Shown in pieces: positions 35,181-47,728 of a stretch of DNA of 64,000 nucleotides. Origin of the DNA: Marasmius tenuissimus. Taxonomy: Eukaryota > Basidiomycota > Agaricomycetes > Agaricales > Marasmiaceae. How positions within the stretch are numbered: the first letter of the stretch is position 1; every line of letters begins with the position of its first letter. The position numbers and the translations under genes were made by a program. Below the pieces are notes generated by a model. That model did no database searches, had not been told where the DNA came from, and saw only the letters and a program-made list of their open reading frames with translations. The DNA lies in contig JAQOTA010000053.1 in assembly GCA_029532415.1 (NCBI GenBank), positions 4,216,001 through 4,280,000 of the forward strand, read 5' to 3'.

Positions 35181-36673
35181 ATGGTTCCACGAACGTTTTC
35201 CAGATATACTAGCCGGTATCATGTCACCCACATCATCAACTTAGAATAGTCTTCCTCAGCGCTTTCATGTACGGACTGCTACTTTATTCTTACCTATCTA
35301 TCATACAGTAATCGCAACTCACACGCAACATTGTACGTCTTACTGCTCACATGTATTTAATTTCTCTTCGAATACTCCTCCGCTTTCTTAGGGCCTTGTG
35401 ACAATAACAATAGGAACAGTTTGACGTGTTCATGTCGCGTACATACACTGAGCAACAACAGGGACCCGTGGCCAGTCATCACGAATGGGTCTTCAACCAC
35501 GGAGTATCGATGCATATTAGATATGTGTTCCGTCCAGTTTCCGTCGCTCGGTGGTTTTCCGATTGTACTTGTAAGAAGGGTCTCGGGATTAATGCAGTGC
35601 ACTGAATCGCCCCCCAGACCTCTTTAGGAACCAAGGGGATCTTCGTCCCAGCAACGTTGACAAGAGTCCGAACAGGACCGAAGTCCGTTCTCCAATTTGG
35701 AGTCACATTTGGAGTAGTTTAGGTGCTATCCCGCCCTGTCGCCTGCCACAAGACCCGTGTTCAAGCACTGGTGTGTGAAGCCGCTTCATTGTCAGCCATC
35801 ATTTTTCCACTCCCTTGCCAACTCAAACGCTAATCATTTTAGACGGAAATGAGCATTTTCGTCGAGTCTCGGGACGCGAACGTGAAAACCGTAGAAACTC
35901 GTGCCTCGATCACTAGCATTGGCTGCGTATATATGCGGTCTCAAAACCAGAAACGCAGACAAGGGTGGTCTAGGCATCATATAAGTCCTCGGTTGAATGG
36001 AAGATATGTACAGGATGTAGCTAGTCACAGCTAGCCACTGTCAGGGACATAGAACTGCAGAGGCCGTATGTAAAACGCAAAGCAGAGTAAAAGGTACATA
36101 GCTTCATGTCTCCATTGTTCTCGGTGTCGGCCTGCTCTTGTCGATTGCACTAGCTCAAAAAAGTATTGAGTGCTTACGACGCGGGATACTCTTATTCAAT
36201 GAAAATATTCCAGTTTCAGTATGTACTCGCAGAAGATCGTGTCGTTTGAATGGCTTGACGCGTGCGCTATGCAACGCGATTCAATGGCATATTTGAAAGG
36301 AAGTAGGTTTGCTGCTGAAGAGATAAGATCATGTACGTACTTACCATTGAGATGATAATCCCGGGTATATCTTCGGGTCTTCCTAACATATGATCAGAGA
36401 GCGAACAGGAATAAGCACGCCTGCATTGGACAGAAAACCTCGAAAGGCGTGGGGAGCTGATATCGCCGTGCGGACTGCTCGGTCACCTGCGTCACTGGTT
36501 TACGATACCGAACTGGAAACGGGACAGGTGTGAGAATAGGCAGGGACAGAACAGTTGACGACGCCCTCAGAAAAAAAGAAACGGCAATTAAAGGCTCTGT
36601 CCCTTGGCATCAGACTCGTGTTGAGCAAGCAACATGAGCCGGGCGGACAATCGTATTTTTATTTTTCGACTCA
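35181..36673. other. No gene recognised
   Basis: Short open frames only. The 3' side of the zinc dehydrogenase gene lies at the left. No repeat or RNA gene was found. Confidence 0.4.
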
Positions 36674-37466
36674 TTGGCCCCAGTGAGTGGCAAGTACTCC
36701 AAGCATAACGTACCGCCTGAACACAAGGGGACGTACCAGCGTCCTTCACTGATTCAGTCGTATCTGGCAGTCGCTAACCGGGACGCACCCGTGGTCACAG
36801 TTCACTGTGCAGTCCCAGAATCTGCGCGACTCATAGAAGACTGGAGTAAGTATCACTGTACATCACTGACGGAAAATGAGAATGACATCACCCTTCTGAG
36901 GAGAAGTCTGACCCTGTATTGTTTAACCTCTCATGCAGCCCTAGGCAACACACTCCGAGGCGACGAGGAAGACCGAAGAACGGAGATATTCGGTGTTGAG
37001 ATTCCTCAGATTGCGTTCCATGATTGGAAGCAGCAAGTTGAGAATATATCATCGCGAGTCGCGACGCAACCAGTCTGGGGTTGGGACACTCGGTGCCCCT
37101 CGAGTGCCCCCTGACTTTTTCTTGCACTCAACGCGTGCCTGACGAACGCGATAACAAGTTCAATTACTGTGTGGCCTAGATCCTCCAGATTACTGGGCTG
37201 GACTTGGGTTTCGACTCGAGGAGCTAAGCCGCGAAGTCGACATTGCGAGGGTGATCAAGATGCTGGGTCGGTCAGTGGATGGTCATTGGACGGAAATTGA
37301 GTTGTAAGTTTTCACTTGTAATCACCTACGTTAAGAATGTCCCGTGCGTTTTCCGGTCGTTTTCCGGTTATACTATGCGCTGTAGAGTGAATACATCGGG
37401 TCTCAAAACAGAGAGGATCACATCGACCTCAAAGAATACGCACCTTTATCCCATGGAGTCTCATAG
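36674..37466 (+). CDS. Unrecognised multi-exon gene
   Basis: Coding blocks join in phase through consensus introns. Block one (36677-36845) reads YQRPSLIQSYLAVANRDAP and ends before gtaagt. Block two (36940 to about 37079) reads TLRGDEEDRRTEIFGVEIPQ and FHDWKQQVENISSRVATQPVW. Block three (37179-37302) reads PPDYWAGLGFRLEELSREV and IKMLGRSVDGHWTEIE. Block four ends in EYIGSQNREDHIDLKEYAPL and a stop at 37464-37466. The start is not determined; polypyrimidine DNA ending ccccag at about 36680 may be a splice acceptor, placing the start further left (an ATG lies at about 36633). No family is recognised; it looks cytosolic, with no signal peptide or membrane segment seen. Confidence 0.45.
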
Positions 37467-39154
37467 AGTTTACCAGATCCATAGCATGCGACCGGTCCGC
37501 GAGAGTTTTGAGTTGCTCTGATCGTTTTGTCGGTACCCCAAAGACGAATGGGTTGAGCTCCACAACAATAGACAACAATCTCGCAGATGGAGATGTCACG
37601 AGCCGTTGATCAACTGGAAGGAAAACACCCCATTGAGGGATGAAAGCTGTGAGATTCCCATCACTAAAGCTGAAAATAGTTCCATTGGAACGAGTCGAAG
37701 ACGAGAAGTGAATGTTGCGGGGAAGGGTGGCAGAATTTAGGTACTTAACTCATTGCTGACATCAGGCGATCGGGAGCCACAAAAGTCAGTCTAAACGGTC
37801 AAAATCCGCAAAGGTCTTGATCAGGGCTGTAAGTGATTACTACCAAGTGCACCTGCTTGTCTCCGAGGTATAGCGCCAACGAGCTGCAAAAGCCCCAAGA
37901 TTTCGGGGGGGCGGAGGCGCGAAACATTAGCATCAGGTGCTGAGATTGCCCGAAGGCACACCGACCGCAGGCGTGGATAGAAAGCGTGTCTTCCAAGTTC
38001 TTGGAAACCGGGAAGATTCGAGAAGGACCTGAGGGTTGGAAGGATCAAGCAGAGCCGCAGCGTGTGTTCAACTGATGTCCAAAACCAAGAAACCACAACT
38101 TTGGTTGCCTAAGTCCAAGGGTCATCACGGGTAGATACGCGATCCCAAAAGCACAGAGAGTTGAGCAGAGTTCATTTCTCTTCAATTGAATGCCGACTCG
38201 TTCGTGTGATACTTCTGAGAGGGCACTTGGTGGAAGAGGAGAGAGCCAGAGCGCGACGGTTAAAGATGACGTAAAAAAGTTCACCCGCTACGCGTAGTGT
38301 GACGATCTGTGACATCTATCCCTTGAAGACTTCGTCAGCCGCGATTCATTGACACGATTTAAAGTTGCCAAAGGTCTCCCCATTTGTACATTCCGCACAT
38401 ACCAAAGGTCTCGATTGACGCACCAGACTACTACAAGCCCTCACGTCCTCTCATGCACCGTGTTTCACTTTCCAAGACTCAAACTAGGTATTTGGTTCCA
38501 CCCCACGGGACTCGCAAGTTCTCGTCGAAGAGTGGTATATCCCCTCTTCCCACTGGACGGAGGAAGTTTTGCAATGCTACCGTAGCGGATATACGTATGT
38601 GAGCACTCCTGAACTCTTGCATATCGTCACGCGAAGCGCTGCCACCCATTGAGTCCCTCTAGATTTAGAGACGGACAACTCGCCCGCGGCCGACTCAGAT
38701 CAACGATCTCCTTGCCCTTGCTTCAAAATCAATGGTTACCCGATAGATCTTCTTACCACGCTCAATGATAGACGTCATGTTACTGAGCGACCCTTTCGCC
38801 GTCTCCCACTGAATGACGTTCTATTTTGTCTGAACAGCAAAGAAAACAGAACAACTATCACACAACGCCCTGAACACACAAGGTCGATTGAACATTTTAC
38901 CCCCTCGATTCGAGGTCGAGGTAGAGCCGTAGCACTCTAGCAGGGTGCCAATATCCTGTTTTTTCGGCGAGGCAGATGGCGCTTCGAAGACGACAGTTGG
39001 ACTTGGTCAGTCCCATGACGGCACTTCATTTTGTTGGACATTTCTGATTTTTCACGGGTTCATGCCGCTTCTTGCGTTTTGCCGGGAACGGCGATGAGGG
39101 GGTGAATGGTGAACTGAAAGTGCGGCTGGTGGAATTCCTTCCCACGTCTTGGCC
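37467..39154. other. Mostly non-coding, with two coding-like fragments
   Basis: On the minus strand 37821-38096 reads a leucine-rich stretch (LILPTLRSFSNLPGFQELG, FYPRLRSVCLRAISAP) resembling the LRR part of fungal F-box proteins. On the plus strand 38384-38596 reads PHIPKVSIDAPDYYKPSRPL and PHGTRKFSSKSGISPLP before a gtatgt donor. Neither can be extended into a gene; both may be relics. Confidence 0.3.
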
Positions 39155-41699
39155 ATGCCTAGTTACCACCAAGTAATCTTGCATCTGCTCCTTTGGACGA
39201 CTGGCGTACTCGCTGCTCTTCCTCTTTGCTCGCAGGAGACGGACACCGAGTATGACTTTGTCGTCGTCGGGGCGGGGGCAGGTGGCGGACCAGTGGCTGC
39301 AAGAATAGCTGAATCAGGTTATTCGGGTGCGTATCTTTTGCTTCCACCTTATCACTTGTTGAACAGAATTGGATATTATGGCAGTGTTGCTCTTGGATTC
39401 AGGACACGACGCGAAAAACCTCAATACAACGGTACCCTTGTATTTCATCCGTGCGCCGGAAGGTCAGCCCCTCCGTATATACATCGTCGTTCAAGGCTAT
39501 ACCGGTCATCCTGTCTGTAGATCCTCAAATTGAGCTGAATTACACCCTTAGCGAGTACCCACCGGACTTTCGTGTCCAAAACAACGATCAGTGGTATGTT
39601 TCCAGCCTATTCACGCTGACTCCATCTCCATTAATACTCATTCAGGTATCCTCGGGCTCGAGGCATCGGCGGGTCTACTGTGAGACGAGACTATTCACTT
39701 GCCTTCCAGCAGAAGTTTCTGAGGATATTTCCAAAGATACACAATGCACTGATCAATATCATTGCCAACACGCGTCCTGAATTCGATGGTCTCGCTCGGA
39801 TGTTCAACGATCCTGCATGGTCGAGAGACAACATGCAGGACATATTCAAAAGACTAGAACACAATTTGTACCTTGGCCTTCCCGCAATTACTGAACACGG
39901 GTTCGACGGGTGGCTTAAGACTAGCTTGAATCCGGTGTTAGACCTTTTGAATCCGAAGTACCTTGGTAAGTACCAGGGTATCTTTAGTCTTTTCCTCAAA
40001 CGGATCGACCCTGACTTCTTTTTTACCATCGGGGGGATAGACGCGCAGATCTTGGGGTTAGCAGCCGGACTCGTCGCAAATGCCTTGCCCCCAATACTTG
40101 ACATCAACAGTCGTGCGGAAGACGGGGCAATAGGTGGAACAATGATTAGCTTTACAATTGATGAACATCATACTCGTTCCTCTGTTCGGGAGAGACTCGT
40201 TGATGTCCGTGATAAGAACTCCGGCAGGCTCACCTTCATGCAGGATACTTTAGCCACTAAGATCCTTCTGTGCAACGGCACAGATGGCGTACCCACAGCG
40301 TACGGTGTGGAGTATGCTGCGAACGAAGCGTTACCGGTAGCAAGCAACTTCAGGGGCAAATCTGATCTCAAATTGGCAACGGTCAAAGCCCGTCGAGAGG
40401 TCATCGTCAGTGCTGGGGCGTTCCAAACTCCACAACTGGTGAGCAGGTCGATCGATCGTACACGTTCCAATAAAACCTAAAACTTCCCATTCTATGCAGC
40501 TCATGGTGAGATTCCACCTTTTTCAAGACTTTTCGAAGACATCCTCATCTCAGACAGCTATCTGGCATCGGAAATGCCACGCACCTCCGAGAGAACGGTA
40601 TCGAGCCCATTGTTGACCTACCCGGCGTCGGAAATAATCTTCAAGGTTGGTACAGTCAACGCGTCAATTGATGGTATTAGACGGCTAATAAACGAACTTA
40701 GACCACGACGAAATCGCTGTGATTTGGCAAATGAAACAGAATTTCTCTCTCTTCGCTGGATGCACGTTCGGTTCTGACCCTGAGCAGGACCCTTGCCTAA
40801 AGACATGGGAGGAGGAAGGAAGAGCAAATGTCTATTCATTTGGACCCGCTCTTGAAGTTTTCACGTACAAGTCCCGACCGGAATACACGTACCCGGACAT
40901 TATGACTTACATGCTCCCCGGCTACTTTGAAGGCTTTGTCAGAGGTAAGTCCAGTAAATTGCTCCACTAACTGTGGAGGTCTTTGAAATTGAACCCATTC
41001 AATAGGTTTCCCTGAGAAGGCTGCCAGTATTCATAACGCAGTCACCGCTGTCAACCTCAAGGCGCGGCCGTCCTCGAGAGGAACCGTGAGACTCACAGGG
41101 GGACATCCCCAGGACCTGCTTTCCATCAATAAACAGCACTTCCAGAGCGAACGCGGCCCACAAGATGTTCAGGACCTCCGTGAGGCAATCAAGCACTCGA
41201 GGAGAATTATGAGCTCGTTGCTGATCGCGCCCTTCGTGGAAAGAGAGGTCTTCCCCGGGGAGCAAGCACAGACCAACGAAGAGATTGAAAATCATGTATA
41301 CGAACATATTTTCGGTACGGCGAGCATCTCATCCGGTTCATTGAGCTTTCCTGAGCACTACTGTTAGGCCACCATGCATGCTGCACGAGCGCGATGGGAA
41401 CAGACGAAGGTGATTTCATGGTCAAGGACCCTCTGCACTTTGAAATTGTAGCTCATTCGTGTTCGGCAGATGTGAATGCTGTCCTGGACGGCGACTTTAA
41501 CGTCAGAGGAGTCAAAAATCTCAGAGTTGTCGATGCCAGCTCGTGGCCCATTGTGCCGGGATACTTTGTGACCACCCCAATATACATGGTACGTACCCAT
41601 CGCCTGTACTGTGGACCTGGTTGCTTACTTGATCGGTTGCACCACAGATGTCGGAAAAGGCGGCAGACGTTATCTTGAAGGCAGCAGGCTCGTCCTAAA
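39155..41699 (+). CDS. Secreted GMC oxidoreductase
   Basis: Ten exons (39155-39326, 39385-39462, 39521-39593, 39646-40438, 40500-40505, 40558-40645, 40702-40944, 41006-41314, 41368-41588, 41649-41699) give 677 residues in one frame. A signal peptide ([20 protein letters not shown]) precedes the FAD-binding dinucleotide motif [20 protein letters not shown] signature one is seen in [13 protein letters not shown] and signature two in [18 protein letters not shown]. The active-site His lies in [11 protein letters not shown] and the C-terminal motif in [22 protein letters not shown]. Where many GMC enzymes have a second His or Asn after the PG, this one has YFVTT, so alcohol specificity may differ. 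Relatives oxidise aryl or short alcohols or sugars outside the cell, producing hydrogen peroxide. A 6-nt exon (CTCATG) encodes two residues of signature two. Confidence 0.92.
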
Positions 41700-41810
41700 C
41701 TATGTAGCGCGTTCTACTTTTGATACCCTCAATCTCTTTGAGTTCCGTTCTTTCTCAATCCTGCCCTTGATACTCAGATCGGACCAATCAGAGTAAATCG
41801 CCTCACGAAC

Positions 41811-43157
41811 CTAGAGCAACAACCCTCCTAAATCTTCTAACGCGTCCATACTATCTTTCCGTGCTACTTCTTCCGCTGTTTCGAGTGAGAAGTCGGATTG
41901 ATCGCCGCTCCCGTTGTCCGCATGGATGTATCTAGCGGGTCTACCCCGCCACCGTTCAACCTTGAACTTCAATAGTTGTTCGATCTCTTCATAGCTTTCG
42001 CATGTGTTAAGTCTTGTGCGAAACTTGTTGTACCACGGCCGACGAGAACTTGTGGCGGGTATCAAGAAGGATGGTGAGTTGCTTTGATGGAACATCTGAT
42101 TAGAGCCCCTGTGCGCACCATTGAAACTCTATGAAGTGGCGGATATGCGTCTGTACAGTCGAGAGGGCGGCTGTTCCCGGATGCTGAGTACACAGATCTA
42201 GGTACTCGAGAGATATATCCACTGGATCGGGGACAAAGTCGGAAAAGAGGCTTCGAGAAGAGAAGTTAGAAGAGAAGTTTGTTGACCGCAAGAGGATTTA
42301 CGCTCCAAGGAGGACTAACCATGGATTTCCGAGAAGGGTTTCACCCACCATCAGGCCGTCCGCCCCCGTCATACTGAGATTGTCCGATAGGTCTGAAAAA
42401 GTTCGTACATTTCCGTTGCTGATGATGGGAACGTGGATAGTTGGCGAGTCCTTGAGTCGCTTTACTTGCGAAAGATCAGCTGCCCCTTGCCTGCGACGAC
42501 GAGCGGAGACATTCCTGGCGTGAAGCGTTACCCATGAGGAGCCCTGGGCCTGTAATCGTTCGGCGAACTCCAGAGTTTTTTCCACCGGTTGACACAGCCG
42601 AATTTTGGTCGAGACGGGTGTTATGAATGAATGAGACATGTTTGAAACTAGGAAATTGTCGTAATTAGTGACCGTGATCATGACCGAAGGCGACTGGCCG
42701 GGATCCCGTAATACACGGTGCGTACCGATGTTTTCGACTAATGGCCAATCTTTCTGGCCAAGAAGGTAGGCACCAAAGTGGCCATCTCGGGCGGACTCCT
42801 GAGGACATCCAAGATTGAGGTCTATATGTCTTTGTAGATATAATGAATTACTTGTTAAAATTAATACCGTAGTTACTCACCGATTCCCTGACACAAATCC
42901 TGTAGTTTTTTACCAGCCTCTACGATGACTTGTGAGTTATTTCCGCACAGCTGGACTACAACCGGGTCTCCATTTCGCATACTCAAGTCACGACGATGAA
43001 ACTCCAGGTATTCTTGATTGCCGATGATTTGTTCAGGTATCAGCATTTGGGTGTAGGACAGGGTCGCGCCGTAGCGGTGTACTAGCGTTCGAAAGGGGAG
43101 ATCGGACTGCTTGACCATGGGTGCAGCGATGTATGACAAATCTAAGTCAAGCGTCAT
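41811..43157 (-). CDS. tRNA-dihydrouridine synthase, Dus4-like
   Basis: The first exon starts at ATG 43155-43157 and reads YIAAPMVKQSDLPFRTLVHR, the Dus N-terminal FMN-site motif. The next exon carries DLNLGCPQ with the catalytic cysteine, then KIRLCQPVEKT, SSWVTLHARN, the FMN-phosphate motifs PIISNGNV and MTGADGLMVGETLLGNP, and a C-terminal helical part. Stop at 41811-41813. The enzyme reduces uridines in tRNA (20a/20b for the Dus4 class) with NAD(P)H and FMN. Assignment to Dus4 rather than another eukaryotic Dus rests on the N-terminal pattern and the short length without zinc fingers. The gene converges with the GMC gene (112 bp between stops). Its 5' end has a decayed second copy at 1006-1205. 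Confidence 0.88.
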
Positions 43158-43347
43158 TGCTTTTGGGAGTGAGCAGCGGTAGATGATGGTGGTAACGACC
43201 CAAGATAGCTATCCAAAAAGGGAAATGCTGTGTAGTTGTAGGTCATTACAGGTCCACAATTAACCCAATGTTCGACGCTCTACCACTACATATAGTTATA
43301 GTATGCATTACATGTGAGCTATTCTTTGGCGTTGTACACGTATTTAT

Positions 43348-46300
43348 TCAGATTGATAACCAGCGACGATAGATTTCCTGAGCCAAAGGGGCAGCTCCTG
43401 TTGTAACATAGATCAAGGCGAGGTTGTACGCGGCTTCCTTTGTCAACATGTCATTCTAACGAAAAGTTAATAGAGTAGTGAAGGAAAAGAGTTGCGAGCA
43501 TACTGGATCTCGGTCCGTTTGTTCGTGCTCGGCCATATTGAGAACACTTTGATAGTGCTTTACCGCCAGTGAGTTCAAGCCTTGGTGAAAAGTCAGCTCC
43601 GTCGAATCCTCGGTGAGAGATGATTTTTACCGAGCTGCTGGAACGTCCTACCAAAGTTGAAGTCTATTTCTCCGAGATATATCCCATCGGCCTTTCTCAG
43701 AGCTCGGTATTGAGAAAGAAAGGCCAGGCCCTAATGAACGTTCATTAGTAGAAGAAGAGGGGAAGCGGACAGGCACGCGCTTGTGTTATTAGGTGGTGCC
43801 GGTTATCCGACTGTCTTTGCATAGCACGTCCTATCGACGCGATGGCTAAAGACAAACATATCATCGGGTCTTGTGGACAATAATCGTAGGCATGAAGTAA
43901 ATAAACTGGGCTAGAGTTGTCAGTACTCTGAGCGGAAGCTCCAACTGGAGAAAAGCGTACAGATGGCGCTCTGGTAACTTTTGGCCGCAATACACATCTG
44001 TCCGTAGATGGCGACGATCAGCGGATTTCTTTTTGTGGGTAGCGGGGTTTTCCCGTCCCTCCCATCTTCCATTGCGGTAGTCCCTTGACCTTCATCATCT
44101 TCTCCTTCATCTCCGTCTTCGCCACCTTTTTTGCCTTGACCACCACCTGATATCGGAGCCCACCTTTTGTTGAGCGGGTTCCACCTCACGCTGTCTGGGT
44201 TGTTCAAAGCGGCATCCGCCAACTTCATCTCTCGGAAAAGGAACTTCTGCAGTGTAGATGTGATAAACGAGTCTGTCGGTTTCAATCCAGATGATAACGA
44301 AGCCATGAGTAGCCTATACATCTCGTTGTTGAATTGATTGGTAGATATCAATTTCCTTATCTGTTCGACGATTATGTGCGGGTGATTCGCGTGCATTGCA
44401 CAGGCTAGGTGGAAGCTAATGAGCTCAGAAGTGAGGATCGCCACTGTACTAGACTTACCGACTAGAGCCAGGCGGATCGTGACTTGGTGTTCGGGCGACA
44501 AGTATGCATTAGATATCAGCACATGCCTCAAGATCTCGTCTGCAAGTTCGTATTGTCGACGTATGGTGAGAAGGAAGCAATACTAAGGCTACGTTCAGCG
44601 ACACTAGTCAGGTACCAGAACAAGCCAACTCACTTGCAGAATAACACGTAACCAATCCTTGAAGGAAACGCCACGGAATTCATCAATCCCGTCGAATCTC
44701 GTCCGACTTCGGCTATTCGACTCGTTCTCTAAGTTCATAGATCCAAGTTAGTCGCATATCCAGCCCGAAGCGAATAAAACTGACCCAGATCAAGCTGCAA
44801 TCTTGACGCCATCCTCTCCTCACTTTCCTCCTCGTTTTGTTTCTTTCCGCCGCTTCGCTTCTTGGGGAACATTCCGCGGAAGAAGTTGATCTGTGCGAAG
44901 AAGAGAGAGAGAGAGATCGCTTAGCGTGTTTATGCACACTAGGAAGTAAAAGAAATGCCTACACGACTAGCCAAAAACAGGTTCCTCGTCTCCCTGAATG
45001 CTTCAACCAACTTCTCTGCTTCAAGCACCCATTCCTTCTCTAACGGTCCCTCTTCGACCTGATCTGTCATTGCCCATGTCCCGCCACCCGTTGTGGAAAG
45101 GCGAGAAGCTTCGGCATTCTGGCGTTCCTGTAACATACCCTCCCAGATCTCCTTTAGCCTCGCATACCCTTTGATAACTTCCTTCTCCTTCTGCGCTTCC
45201 AGTTCCCGAAGCTGCGCAGGAGTGAGGCGGTTTTCTCGTGTTTTGCTGGATTTAGTCGAAGTCTTCGTGCGTTCCTCAGAGAAAAGCGAGCTGGAAGGCA
45301 TGGAGGGCGCCGGAGTACTGCCGGCTTGCTGAGCTTTTGGGCGACGTTTTCGAGAATCAATCACTAGCGAGAATTATGATAGCGTCAGATTCGTCGAGTG
45401 CGTGGTCTGCCAACCACATACCCTGGTAAACCAAGTCAAGAGCTTTCCTCGTCTCTCCAATGATCTCATAGATCTCAGCGAGCTTCATCTTCGCATCGTT
45501 GTTGGTAGGATCAGCGGTCCTCACTGCTTTGATTCAGAACACTTCAAAGCCAAAAACGAACATGAATGAAATACCATGCTCGTAGATTTCGGCGGCCTCT
45601 TTCAGTTCACCCAAAACCCGTAGACACGCGGCTGTCTGTGTGAGGATGTAAACAGAACTCGTCTGCAAAGTGTTAGAAAGGGTTCTTGGCAACTTTTCGG
45701 ACCAAAAATAGCTTACATTGGGATCCGTACCAAGCATCTCATAGACAGGTTTAGCCTCGGCGTACATCTCCCGCTCAAAGTACGCATCGGCAATTTCAAC
45801 AAAGAGAGGTGCGTAGTCCAATACTTCTTCTGACAAGACGACGTTTGCGTGGCGCTTGAGAGGGCGGTAAGTTGAATTAATGAATGAAAAGAATGAAATA
45901 ATAGCTTACAACTCCCTCCTCAGTTTCTCCCATCTTAATTCGAGCAATAGCCAGTCGATGTCTCGCATTCACGTCCAGAGGGTATCTCCCCGGCTCCCTC
46001 GCCTCTTCCCCAACCTGCTGTTGTCGAGGTGCCATCCCGTCGACATCATACTCCCTATCATCCTCAATCAAATCCCAATACCTCTGCTCCCCTCTCCCTT
46101 GCAACCAACGACACCCAACCCGAATCGCGATCGCAGCCTTGTCATACTCTTCCAACGTATTATAGAGATCCGCAAGCACCAGAATATTCAACAAATTAAA
46201 ACCCCCTCCCTCAACCCGATCCGCACCCTCTCCCTCCGAACCACCACTCGGAAACTGTTTCTGATAATGCTCAAACGCATCTTGGAAAAGTCGAGCGCAG

Positions 46301-47344
46301 ATCTCAAAGTCCCCGAGTTCGATGAGGATAGGTCGTAGTTCACCGAGGACCGTGAGGTCGTGAGGGATTCTCTTGAGAATGGCCAGAAACGAGTGTCTCG
46401 CGATTCGCAGGTCTCCGATCTCTTTGGCGAGGACAGCTCGGTCCCAGAGGGCGTCTACGTTTGAAGGATCGAGGCTGTAGACTTTGCGATAGCAGTAAAG
46501 TGCTTGTTGGTGAAATCCTAGGTCCCTAATCACACTTTAGAGTCACACCAAACTAAAGGTAACGGGAGGGGGGGGGGGAATATACTCACTTCGATTGCCT
46601 AGCCAGCCAATTCCACTCCTCCGCGTCAAACTTTAGATGGGCCGCCATAATCCTAAGCTGCAGTGCTTTATCGGTTTGTCCAATCTCCTCATAACACTGA
46701 GCTAAAACGGTCCAAGCACCTGCTGCCCGTGGTTCGATACGAATGACCTCTTGCATTGTTTTGATTGCGGTCTGCGAGTCACCATCGACGAAGGCTTGGT
46801 TTCCATCCCCGAGAAGAGCCTTGACTTGATGAGATAGAGCTGGGCCAGTAGCTCTAGTTCGTGTTCCTTTCTGAACGACCATGTAAATTTAGAAGATGAT
46901 AGACCGGGAAAAGCTTGTCGATACCGCACATTCTTGCCCTTCCTTCGACCAATACCCGAAGCGGCGCGCAAATCGTCGCGGAAAGTCTCTTCTTGGTCTT
47001 CTATGTTGATATCCCAATCTCTAGAGAGCGAGTTGTCATTTCGTTCACGAATATCGCGAACTAGACGACTATGGAGCGTGTATGATTCAATCCGTTGAAA
47101 ACCTGAGAAGAACAGATACTTTGACTCACTCAAAGTCACCCTCGATCTCTTGTACACCATCGGCTCCCCCCTCTTCGGTAGATCCAAGTTCAAAACCCTC
47201 TTCTTCTTCCTCTTCGTCCTCGTCGTTTGATCCTGAACCACTTTGTGAACCCTCGTCGCCATCATCTTCGTACTCGAATTCGTCCTCTTCGAATAGACCA
47301 GAACGATTCGAGCTGGAGCCCTGGATAAACTCTGGGTACGACAT
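43348..47344 (-). CDS. TFC4: Transcription factor TFIIIC TPR subunit (TFC4/Sfc4/GTF3C3 type)
   Basis: Start at ATG 47342-47344 with an acidic N-terminus (runs of D and E, 47140-47280). A helical segment follows and then tandem TPR units (NQAFVDGDSQTAIKTMQEVI, ALQLRIMAAHLKFDAEEW, FHQQALYCYRKVYSLDPSN, RHSFLAILKRIPHDL, EEYDKAAIAIRVG, EVLDYAPLFVEIADAYFERE). A charged linker with QLRELEAQKEKEVIKGYARL comes before a further helical half, ending ALIYVTTGAAPLAQEIYRRW and stop at 43348. In yeast this subunit links TFIIIC on tRNA genes to TFIIIB in the nucleus. About 14 exons. One intron (about 46540-46590) contains a run of some 12 G residues. The gene is essential in yeasts and is probably constitutively expressed. 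Confidence 0.9.
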
Positions 47345-47728
47345 CGTGAGGAAGATAGATGGTGCAATCCGTACGCGTAGAGGGTAATTGGGTGTTCAAG
47401 TTTGAGTTGGTTTTTCTATGAGTTGGTGTTGTGATATCCCGGCCCGGACCTACCGTTGAACTAAGCGAGGCGAAGCTCGCACTGAGCCTTGAGGATATTC
47501 ATAAATGATCACTGTGGTCTATACCCCCTTCAACATTTGAGCTGAACAGTGTATCTCGTTTTCTCAACGTGAACTGTCAGACAAGTCTCGCATAAATTCC
47601 AAGTATCTGAGTCGGGCAGCCCGCGTTTCATTTCAGGCATCCTGAGGGAGTATACGAAGCATGACGAGTAATGTAAGCTACAGATACCCCCGATCCCCCC
47701 CTCCAACAAGTCCTCCCTTACCCTCTCC

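Noticed and set aside
38941..39154. Upstream exon of the GMC gene
   Set aside because: The ATG at 39155 already gives a complete signal peptide and FAD motif spacing; upstream frames show nothing.
43920..44531. Separate 203-codon gene at the end of the TFIIIC locus
   Set aside because: It contains TFIIIC C-terminal exons with introns read through; exon joins to both sides restore the known subunit.
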